From Pseudomonadota bacterium (lineage in GTDB: Bacteria; Pseudomonadota; Alphaproteobacteria; Rhizobiales; Beijerinckiaceae), in contig JAFAAP010000101.1 in the NCBI GenBank assembly GCA_023426505.1, positions 1 through 5,053 of the forward strand: a DNA stretch of 5,053 bases. The letters are read 5' to 3'. The position numbers and the translations under genes were made by a program. Of this stretch, positions 1-4,625 are shown in pieces. Position 1 is the stretch's first letter. Each line of letters opens with the position of its first letter. The notes beneath the pieces are model-generated. The model did no database searches, was not told where the DNA came from, and saw nothing but the letters and a program-made list of their open reading frames with translations.

Positions 1-1
1 G

Positions 2-931
2 CTCTACGGCGCCAACATGACCACCGCCACCGGCAACGACACCTACACGCTGCCGACCAAGAACGACCGCGGCACCGGCTGGATGTCGATCTGGGACGCA
101 GGCGGCACCGACACCATCTCGGCGGCAGGCTCGACTGCCGGCGTGACCATCGACCTCCACGCCGCGACCCTGGCGCCGAACGATCCGGGTGCCGGTGGCT
201 ATGTCTCGCAGCAGAAGGGCATTGCGGGCGGGTTCACCATCGCCAACGGCGTGGTGATCGAGAACGCGACCGGCAGCGCCTTCGACGACGTGCTCATCGG
301 CAATTCGGCCGCGAACACCCTCAACGGCGGGGCAGGCAACGACACCTACTACGTCGACTCGCCCAACGACGTGGTCATCGACGCGAGCGGCGTCGACACG
401 GTCTACGCCACCTTCGCCTTCTCCAACCCCGCCATCGAGAACGTCTTCGTCAACGGCGTGAAAGTCGTCTCGGGCGGCGCGCCGGTCGAAGGCGGCGTCC
501 GGGTCCTCCGCGGGACAGGCGGACGGGACGTCCTGACGGGAACCGAGGCGAACGAGAAGATCTCCGGCGGGCTCGGCAAGGACGTGCTGACCGGCGGAGC
601 GGGCAGCGACATCTTCGTGTTCGACACCAGGCCAAACAAGACGAACCTCGACACGATCACCGACTACTCGGTCGCCGACGACTCGATCTGGCTCGACAAT
701 TCCGTGTTCAAGAAGCTCGGCAAGGGCTCCGAGTCGAAGCCGCAGGCCCTCAACCGCAAGTTCTTCGCCTTCGACAAGGCCAAGGACGGCAACGACTACC
801 TCGTCTACGTGAAGAAGACCGGAGTGCTCTACTACGATGCGGACGGCTCCGGATCGGGCAAGGCGGTGGAGATCGCCAAGCTGCCGAAGAAGCTGGCGGG
901 CTTTTCGGCCGGCGAGTTCTTCGTGATCTAG
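2..931 (+). CDS. Serralysin-type (M10B) RTX metalloprotease, C-terminal part (5' truncated by window)
   Basis: The reading frame is open from the first bases of the window, so the ATG at 17 is almost certainly internal; 309 residues are visible. The visible start, LYGAN followed by TGNDTY, then WDAGGTDTI, GVTIDL, GVVIENATGS and DDVLIGNSAANTLNGGAGND, matches the order seen at the start of the serralysin C-terminal (Peptidase_M10_C) region, just after the protease domain. Two RTX stretches follow (GGAGNDTYYVD around 330-360 and GGLGKDVLTGGAGSD around 567-610), then a ~118-residue C-terminal type I secretion module ending in GEFFVI. The family are secreted zinc proteases whose GGxGxD repeats fold on Ca2+ outside the cell. 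The zinc motif HExxHxxGxxH is not visible because it would lie upstream, so activity cannot be judged; a non-catalytic RTX protein is possible. No cysteine is present in the visible part. The C-terminal module is shared with the next RTX gene. Confidence 0.85.
   Translation, partial: LYGANMTTATGNDTYTLPTKNDRGTGWMSIWDAGGTDTISAAGSTAGVTIDLHAATLAPNDPGAGGYVSQQKGIAGGFTIANGVVIENATGSAFDDVLIGNSAANTLNGGAGNDTYYVDSPNDVVIDASGVDTVYATFAFSNPAIENVFVNGVKVVSGGAPVEGGVRVLRGTGGRDVLTGTEANEKISGGLGKDVLTGGAGSDIFVFDTRPNKTNLDTITDYSVADDSIWLDNSVFKKLGKGSESKPQALNRKFFAFDKAKDGNDYLVYVKKTGVLYYDADGSGSGKAVEIAKLPKKLAGFSAGEFFVI
575..931 (+). repeat. Copy 1 of duplicated C-terminal secretion module
   Basis: This segment encodes the last 118 residues of the first RTX protein, from GKDVLTGGAG to the C-terminal EFFVI. 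It aligns along its whole length with 3677-4036, about three quarters identical in protein by eye, with three one-residue gaps. Two DNA blocks are identical: 702-741 equals 3807-3846 (40 bp) and 638-666 equals 3743-3771 (29 bp). Landmarks are FVFDT, LDTITDYSVADD, VFKKLGKGSESKP, and YYDADGSGSG. A C-terminus ending in an acidic residue plus hydrophobic residues is typical of type I secretion signals; the secretion role is inferred from the family. Confidence 0.85.
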
Positions 932-946
932 ACCATGGTGGCTGGT

Positions 947-974
947 CGGACGCAGCCAATATTGGCTGCGTCCG
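947..974. terminator. Perfect 28-bp palindrome after the first RTX gene (candidate terminator)
   Basis: The arms CGGACGCAGCCAAT and its exact reverse complement abut with no spacer, 15 bp after the stop codon. As RNA this gives about 12 bp of stem with a four-base AATA or UAUU-type loop. No T-run follows on either strand, so it is not a classical intrinsic terminator. It may be a transcript 3'-end stabiliser, a weak bidirectional terminator, or a dimeric DNA-binding site. The perfect symmetry is seen directly; its function is inferred from position. Confidence 0.55.
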
Positions 975-1064
975 GGCGGGCAGTCTGACACCTCGCTTCG
1001 GACTGGCCAAAAGGGAGCCGATAGAAGCGGAACCACCGCCTTGGCCGGGGCGCGTCAGGCCAAA

Positions 1065-1083
1065 GTAGCCGGCTCCCGGCTAC
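1065..1083. other. Short hairpin, 8-bp stem and 3-nt loop
   Basis: GTAGCCGG and CCGGCTAC flank CTC and pair perfectly. A weaker 6-bp inverted repeat, TTGGCC/GGCCAA, lies just upstream (1041-1046 and 1058-1063). There is no T-run, and the function is unknown. It could belong to the 3' UTR of the first RTX gene or to an untranslated leader of the second. Confidence 0.4.
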
Positions 1084-1148
1084 CGATGCCTCTCCGGCGG
1101 ACAAAACAGGCGACCGATACATAACATAGAACAAATAGGGTACAATGG

Positions 1149-1186
1149 GCAGTGGGGCTTTGCCATCCAAGGCTAAAGCCGACTGC
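1149..1186. other. Extended imperfect hairpin upstream of the second RTX gene
   Basis: Three paired segments are nested: GCAGT/ACTGC (1149-1153 with 1182-1186), GGCTTT/AAAGCC (1156-1161 with 1175-1180) and GCC/GGC (1162-1164 with 1171-1173). They are separated by a 2x1 internal loop and a one-base bulge, and closed by a six-base loop (ATCCAA). Fourteen base pairs make this the longest RNA-like structure in the gap. No T-run follows. It may be part of a leader RNA or a processed 3' end; no known RNA family was recognised. Confidence 0.45.
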
Positions 1187-1199
1187 TCCTGTGTGAGAC

Positions 1200-1286
1200 A
1201 TGCACCCAGTGGATAAGCGGCGATTATATGATATGTTATATCAAATGAGAATTCTGCGTCGGCGGCTGGTCCGCCTCGCGACATGA
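1200..1286 (+). CDS. Possible 28-aa arginine-rich leader ORF
   Basis: An ATG at 1200 opens 28 codons that end at TGA 1284-1286. The peptide begins MHPVDKRRLYDMLYQ and its C-terminal half has the basic run RILRRRLVRLAT. Its stop overlaps the ATG at 1283 in an ATGA arrangement, as seen in translationally coupled genes. The upstream region (TGTGAG around 1192-1197) is a poor ribosome binding site, and no homologue is recognised. It may be chance, since the region is short and the preferred start of the next gene is 1301. It is listed because of the precise overlap and the basic, non-random-looking sequence. Confidence 0.18.
   Translation: MHPVDKRRLYDMLYQMRILRRRLVRLAT
1223..1245 (+). promoter_or_regulatory. 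A/T tract with inverted repeat TGATAT-N3-ATATCA; candidate operator/promoter
   Basis: In GC-rich DNA, 1223-1246 is almost entirely A/T and contains the perfect inverted repeat TGATAT-GTT-ATATCA at 1229-1243, about 57 bp before the GTG start at 1301. TATGAT at 1227-1232 resembles a -10 box (five of six to TATAAT), but no matching -35 is visible 17 bp upstream. The layout would suit a dimeric regulator overlapping a promoter. This is inference from composition and symmetry only. Confidence 0.3.
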
Positions 1287-1288
1287 CC

Positions 1289-1295
1289 GGGGGAG
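1289..1295 (+). promoter_or_regulatory. Shine-Dalgarno sequence GGGGGAG deciding the GTG start at 1301
   Basis: GGGGGAG lies five bases before GTG 1301, an ideal spacing. The ATG six codons earlier (1283) has only a C/G-rich CCGCCTCGCGAC before it, with no purine run. The SD lies inside codons 3-5 of the longer ATG-initiated version, which argues that the gene starts at 1301. Confidence 0.7.
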
Positions 1296-1300
1296 ATCTC

Positions 1301-4036
1301 GTGACGGAGATTATTGTCGACGACGCGCGTACAACACACTTAACGGTATTTGCACCAAACACCGCCAGAGTGACGGCACGCGGCAGCATCCAGATTGCCG
1401 ACGGAGCACCCAATGGGTATGCCGCCCTTACCAGCGTCAATACTACGCTCACTGTGGAAGGACTGGTTCAAAATAACAGCCTTAACAACGGTGTCAGCTT
1501 GGGCGGGGGCAGCGGCACTCTGAACGTCAGTGGCACAGCCCAAGTTATTTCCAGATGGTACGGTGTCAGCGTCACCAGTGGAACCGTCAACAACAGCGGA
1601 ATCATCATCGGCAATGCCCGTGGCATCTTCGGCTACGAAGCGACCCTCATCGTCGTGAATTCCGGCCGGATCGAGTCGGCCACAACGGCCGTCGAGTCAA
1701 ATTCGCAGGTTGCTAGCTGCTCCCTCAGTCTCACGAACCAAACCGGCGGCATCATCACCTCCGTTGATACCGCAGTGCTCGGCAGCAACAATGCCGACGT
1801 GATCGTGAACCGGGGCCGCATTGAGAAAACCCGAATCTCCACTTCGCCCGGGATTGATCTCAAGGACGGCGACGATCTCTATGACGGCCGCGAGGGCGGC
1901 GTGGTCATCGGGAGGGTTCAACTCGGTTTGGGCAATGATACGTTCTATGGCGGAGCCGGCAACGAGACCGTCGATGGCGGCGTCGGAGCGGACGACCTGC
2001 AAGGCGGGGGCGGCGACGATACTTACTACATCGACGATCTCGGCGACGTCGTCACGGAGGGCGTCGGCGCCGGGATCGACACCGTCTACACGACCGTTAG
2101 CTTCACGCTTGCGGCCAACGTGGAAAAGCTCTTTGGGCAGGGATCGGCCAACCTCGCCCTGTCCGGAAACGACCTCGACAACACGATCACGGGCGGCGGC
2201 GGGAACGATACCATCCGCGGCGAGGCGGGGGCGGACTCGCTGGACGGCGGTGGTGGGGGAGATGTGCTTTATGGCGGCACCGGTCCGAACGACGACACCC
2301 TGCGCGGCGGTTCCGGCAACGACACCCTCATCGGCGAGGGCGGCGGCCAGGACTCCCTCGACGGGGGAACCGGCTCGCTCGATTTCGTGTGGTACAACAG
2401 CGGAGACCTCACGGGCATCGATGTCGACCTGAACTGGGGCACCGGCCGCTACGGCGAGGCGGCAGGCGACCAGTACAGCGGGATCGAAGGCGTGTTCGGC
2501 TCCTACGGCAACGACACCCTCTCGGGCACCGCCTCGTCCGACGTGCTGAATGGAGGCGGGCCCGGGATCTACGACCCGGGCGGCTCGACGGCGGGCGGAG
2601 ACGACGAACTCCACGGGCGCGGCGGTGCCGACAGCCTCAACGGCGAGGGCGGCAACGACACTCTCGAAGGCGGCACCGGCGCCGACATCCTGACGGGCGG
2701 CCACGGCGACATGGATATCGTCTGGTACTACGCCAGTTCCTCCGGCGTGACGGTCGACCTCACCCTCACCACCGAGCAAATCTCGAACGGTGAGGCTGCC
2801 GGGGATAAGATCTCGGGTGTCGAGGGCGTCGTCGGCTCGAAATATGCCGACCGGCTGACTGGCGACGGGCAGCGCAACCGACTCGAGGGACGTGAAGGCA
2901 ATGACACCCTCGTAGGTGGGGGCGGCAACGACACGCTGGACGGCGGCGCGGGGCAGAACACCGCGGCGTTCTCCGGCCGCGAGAGCGACTACGATATCGC
3001 TCGACGCTCCGACGGCACGATCACGGTCGCTCACCGCAACGATGGTTCCGACGGCATCGACACCCTCACCAATATCCGCTTCCTCACGTTCAAGGCAGAG
3101 AACAAGACCGTCGCGCTTATCAACACGAACCCGGTCATCGACAGTCTTTCCGCTACGAGCATTCGAGAGAATCTGCCCGAGCACACGCAGATCGGCCTTC
3201 TTATCGGTTCCGATGCGGACGGCGACAGCTTCACCTTCAGCATCGTGTCCGATGAGGACGACGCCTTCGACATCCGCGACGGCTATCTGGTTGCCACGCG
3301 CACCCTCCATTATCAGCAGAAGACCCAGCATGACGTCACCATGAAGGTGATAGATGCCTGGGGGGGCGAGAGCGTGCGGACGTTCACCATATCGGTCGTG
3401 CCTGAGCCCGGCACGCCGACCGATCCCGGCACGCCGACCGAGCCCGGCACGCCAACCGATCCGGGAACGCCGACGGATCCCGGCACGCCGACCGATCCAA
3501 GCACGCCGACGGACCCGAGAGCGCCAACCGATCCAGGCACGCCGAGGAACCCGGGCACTCCAGCGGTTCCCGGTGGGTCGCAGTCGCTACCTCCGATTGA
3601 TCTCGTTCTTCGCGGAACCTCACGTGGGGAGTGGCTGACGGCGCTCCACGGCAACGACCGGCTCTACGGCAAGGCCGGCAAGGACGTGCTCACGGGCGGA
3701 GCAGGCCGGGACGTGTTCGTGTTCGACACCAAGCCGAACAAGAAGACGAACCTCGACACGATCACCGACTATTCGGTGGCCGACGACACGCTCTGGCTCG
3801 ACAATGCCGTGTTCAAGAAGCTCGGCAAGGGCTCCGAGTCGAAGCCCGGCGCCCTCAAGAAGGGGTTCTTCAAGGTGGCCGACAAGGCTAGGGACAAGGA
3901 CGACTACCTCGTCTACAACAAGAAGACCGGCATCCTCTATTACGATGCCGACGCCTCGGGCGTCGGCAAGCAGGTTGAGATCGCCAAGCTCGCCAAGAAC
4001 CTCAAGCTCACCGCAGCCGACTTCTTCGTGATCTGA
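1301..4036 (+). CDS. Large RTX calcium-binding protein with beta-solenoid, cadherin-like domain and Pro-Thr linker (type I secreted)
   Basis: It encodes 911 residues from GTG 1301 (917 from ATG 1283). No signal peptide is present, as expected for type I secretion. Residues ~10-187 form imperfect Ser/Thr/Asn/Gly-rich rungs (VNNSGII, VNSGRIES, VNRGRIE), resembling autotransporter-like beta-solenoids. Residues ~189-560 carry GGxGxD-type repeats (GGAGNE, GGGGDDTYYID, GGGGNDTIRG, GGSGNDTLIG, GEGGNDTLEG, GGGGNDTLDG), interrupted by two related VWY modules at about 361 and 472. Residues ~561-605 are a segment often found after RTX blocks (DYDIARRSDGTITV, DGIDTLTNI). Residues ~608-700 are cadherin-like (REN, DADGD). 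Residues 703-756 are a hexapeptide Pro-Thr linker. Residues ~793-911 are the secretion module, shared with the upstream RTX gene. The probable role is a secreted or surface-held Ca2+-dependent adhesin or matrix protein; no catalytic motif is seen. Its single cysteine (VASCSLSL) is unusual. The 5' part has lower GC and rare codons (TTA 1340, AGA 1367 and 1553). Ligand and transporter are unknown. Confidence 0.88.
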   Translation: MTEIIVDDARTTHLTVFAPNTARVTARGSIQIADGAPNGYAALTSVNTTLTVEGLVQNNSLNNGVSLGGGSGTLNVSGTAQVISRWYGVSVTSGTVNNSGIIIGNARGIFGYEATLIVVNSGRIESATTAVESNSQVASCSLSLTNQTGGIITSVDTAVLGSNNADVIVNRGRIEKTRISTSPGIDLKDGDDLYDGREGGVVIGRVQLGLGNDTFYGGAGNETVDGGVGADDLQGGGGDDTYYIDDLGDVVTEGVGAGIDTVYTTVSFTLAANVEKLFGQGSANLALSGNDLDNTITGGGGNDTIRGEAGADSLDGGGGGDVLYGGTGPNDDTLRGGSGNDTLIGEGGGQDSLDGGTGSLDFVWYNSGDLTGIDVDLNWGTGRYGEAAGDQYSGIEGVFGSYGNDTLSGTASSDVLNGGGPGIYDPGGSTAGGDDELHGRGGADSLNGEGGNDTLEGGTGADILTGGHGDMDIVWYYASSSGVTVDLTLTTEQISNGEAAGDKISGVEGVVGSKYADRLTGDGQRNRLEGREGNDTLVGGGGNDTLDGGAGQNTAAFSGRESDYDIARRSDGTITVAHRNDGSDGIDTLTNIRFLTFKAENKTVALINTNPVIDSLSATSIRENLPEHTQIGLLIGSDADGDSFTFSIVSDEDDAFDIRDGYLVATRTLHYQQKTQHDVTMKVIDAWGGESVRTFTISVVPEPGTPTDPGTPTEPGTPTDPGTPTDPGTPTDPSTPTDPRAPTDPGTPRNPGTPAVPGGSQSLPPIDLVLRGTSRGEWLTALHGNDRLYGKAGKDVLTGGAGRDVFVFDTKPNKKTNLDTITDYSVADDTLWLDNAVFKKLGKGSESKPGALKKGFFKVADKARDKDDYLVYNKKTGILYYDADASGVGKQVEIAKLAKNLKLTAADFFVI
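2381..2890 (+). repeat. Two copies of an inter-RTX module, 111 residues apart
   Basis: DFVWYNSGDLTGIDVDLNWG at 2381 and DIVWYYASSSGVTVDL at 2714 start matching modules. Each continues with GEAAGDxxSGxEGVxGS and ends in an RTX-like turn (GNDTLSGT and ADRLTGD). The start-to-start distance is 333 bp. Modules of this pattern (a GVTVDL strand, then AAGD, then SGIEGV-GS) are common between RTX blocks, and the first RTX gene has a relative (GVTIDL, VVIENATGS) in its M10_C region. The coding is diverged enough that DNA-level recombination between the copies is unlikely to be frequent. Confidence 0.7.
3407..3568 (+). repeat. 18-bp tandem repeat, nine units, encoding the Pro-Thr hexapeptide linker
   Basis: Nine in-frame 18-bp units with consensus CCCGGCACGCCGACCGAT encode PGTPTD. 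Unit 1 (3407-3424) and unit 5 (3479-3496) are identical. Units 2-4 differ by one to a few bases, and units 6-9 are more degenerate (PSTPTD, PRAPTD, PGTPRN, PGTPAV). The linker separates the cadherin-like domain from the terminal RTX and secretion module, and is probably extended and flexible. Because the unit is a multiple of three, copy-number change would keep the frame. The open frames seen on the other strand here follow from the repeat and are not genes. Confidence 0.92.
3677..4036 (+). repeat. Copy 2 of duplicated C-terminal secretion module
   Basis: This segment encodes the last 119 residues of the large RTX protein, GKDVLTGGAG to ADFFVI, and is the partner of 575-931. It has an extra Lys codon (PNKKTN against PNKTN) and a one-residue gap near the end. 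The conserved YYDADASGVGK segment and the terminal acidic-hydrophobic DFFVI fit a secretion signal read by the same ABC exporter as the first protein. This is inference; no exporter gene is in the window. Confidence 0.85.
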
Positions 4037-4124
4037 GGATCTTCGGTCCCGAGAGGCCTGAAAGGCGCTACGCACAGAAAAAGGCGTGGCGCTCATCTTC
4101 CCTTGCGTTAAGCTTGGATATGAC

Positions 4125-4146
4125 CTCCTTCCTCTCGGAGACCGAG
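4125..4146 (+). promoter_or_regulatory. RBS region of the small exported protein, capable of pairing with its own leader
   Basis: GGAGA (4137-4141) lies eight bases before ATG 4149 and is the likely ribosome binding site. CTCGG-AGA-CCGAG (4134-4146) can form a 5-bp hairpin over it. ACCTCCTT (4123-4130), identical to the anti-SD core at the 3' end of 16S rRNA, can pair through CTCC with GGAG. A third candidate partner, CCGAGAGG (4049-4056), is the exact complement of 4131-4138. Translational control is possible but unproven. Confidence 0.35.
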
Positions 4147-4148
4147 CC

Positions 4149-4499
4149 ATGACCCTCTTTCGGATCGCTTCGGGCGTCGCCTTCGCGCTGCTTTTCACGG
4201 CCCAACCCGGTCTCGCGGGCCCGTGTACCCAGGAGGTCGACCAAGTCCAGAAACAGGTCGATGCCAAGATCGATGCGGTGGCTGGGGCAGGGCGGGCCGG
4301 CGCGGAATCCAATGCCGCCCGCCTGCACCGGGAGCCGACCCCGGCCTCCATCGCGGCCGCCGAGCAGAAGCTGGGCGAGGGTAAACCTGAAGAAGCGGCT
4401 CTTGCAGCATTGGCCAGCGCCCGGCAGGCCGACGCGGCGGGCGACAAGGCGGCCTGCGATGCGGCGCTTGCCGTGGCCCGGAAGGCGGTGGCGCAGTAG
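4149..4499 (+). CDS. Small exported, alpha-helical hypothetical protein with two cysteines
   Basis: It encodes 116 residues from ATG 4149, chosen because GGAGA lies eight bases upstream and a signal peptide begins directly there; an upstream in-frame GTG at 4086 has neither. The signal peptide is short, with one basic residue (R5), a hydrophobic core GVAFALLF and probable cleavage after LA at residue 23. It is not a lipoprotein: LAGPC has a Pro between the small residues and Cys26. The mature part is predicted helical: TQEVDQVQKQVDAKID, then an LHREPTPASIAAAEQKL stretch, then Ala-rich helices. C26 and C103 are the only cysteines, one near each end of the mature chain, and could form a disulfide in the periplasm. 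The HREPTPASIAAAE pattern resembles small hypothetical proteins I recall from Hyphomicrobiales, but no function is known. No enzyme motif is seen. It lies 112 bp after the RTX gene and 126 bp before ssb, and is probably its own transcription unit. Confidence 0.8.
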   Translation: MTLFRIASGVAFALLFTAQPGLAGPCTQEVDQVQKQVDAKIDAVAGAGRAGAESNAARLHREPTPASIAAAEQKLGEGKPEEAALAALASARQADAAGDKAACDAALAVARKAVAQ

Positions 4500-4519
4500 C
4501 GGTCCTGGAAACGGCGACG

Positions 4520-4549
4520 GGCCGGTCTCCCATTAACTGGGGACAGGCC
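4520..4549 (+). terminator. Imperfect hairpin after the small exported protein gene (candidate terminator)
   Basis: Twenty bases after the stop, GGCC/GGCC, GTC/GAC and CCC/GGG pair in order (4520-4523 with 4546-4549, 4525-4527 with 4542-4544, 4529-4531 with 4539-4541), with one G-A mismatch, a single T bulge and the loop ATTAACT. No T-run follows, so termination is weakly supported. Between this hairpin and ssb no convincing promoter was found; TTGTAA at 4572 with CAGAAC 17 bp later is a poor match. Confidence 0.35.
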
Positions 4550-4625
4550 TGTGCAGAACCTCGCCCCTGGCTTGTAACCGGCTCCGGCGGGGCTCAGAAC
4601 TCGGCCTCAAGCGAAGGAGAGGCCG

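Larger units (their letters stand above)
932..1300 (+). other. Intergenic region between the two RTX genes, AT-enriched and hairpin-rich
   Basis: This 369-bp gap holds a perfect palindrome (947-974), two further hairpins (1065-1083 and 1149-1186), an A/T tract with an inverted repeat (1223-1245) and a 28-codon open frame (1200-1286). The line 1201-1260 is 24/60 G+C, against 43/60 for 2221-2280 in the next gene. No tRNA, riboswitch or mobile-element end was recognised. Promoter-like hexamers are weak: TACAAT at 1141 and TATGAT at 1227, neither with a good -35. The minus-strand frame open across 928-1452 looks like chance. Confidence 0.6.

Noticed and set aside
17..931. ATG at 17 as the true start of a short RTX protein
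   Set aside because: The frame is open upstream, and LYGAN just before the ATG is part of the serralysin M10_C signature, so the gene continues upstream of the window.
1029..1056. GGAAC at 1029 as a -35 of the general stress sigma factor EcfG
   Set aside because: No CGTT-type -10 is found at the required 16-17 base spacing.
932..1300. CRISPR array, tRNA, insertion sequence or toxin-antitoxin pair
   Set aside because: No spaced direct repeats, cloverleaf, terminal inverted repeats or transposase, and no paired small ORFs were found.
1203..1427. Imperfect direct repeat GCACCCAGTGGATAAGCGGC (1203) and GCACCCAATGGGTATGCCGC (1407)
   Set aside because: About 16 of 21 bases match, and one copy lies in coding sequence; this is likely chance, with no transposon or attachment-site features around it.
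928..1452. Minus-strand open frame of 174 codons spanning the intergenic region and the start of the RTX gene
   Set aside because: It overlaps a well-supported gene, has no recognisable domain or convincing ribosome binding site, and its composition is that of translated spacer.
1697..3331. Minus-strand open frame of 544 codons opposite the RTX region
   Set aside because: It is a mirror effect of GC-rich RTX codons (GGC/GAC repeats), giving Val/Ala/Gly-rich sequence with no domain. The + strand frame has clear RTX motifs throughout.
3313..3654. Minus-strand frame with a collagen-like GVPGSV repeat
   Set aside because: It is simply the reverse complement of the 18-bp Pro-Thr repeat and is not supported as a gene.
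4086..4148. Upstream GTG start for the small exported protein
   Set aside because: It would add 21 residues before the signal peptide and lacks a good SD; ATG 4149 has GGAGA eight bases upstream and directly starts the signal peptide.
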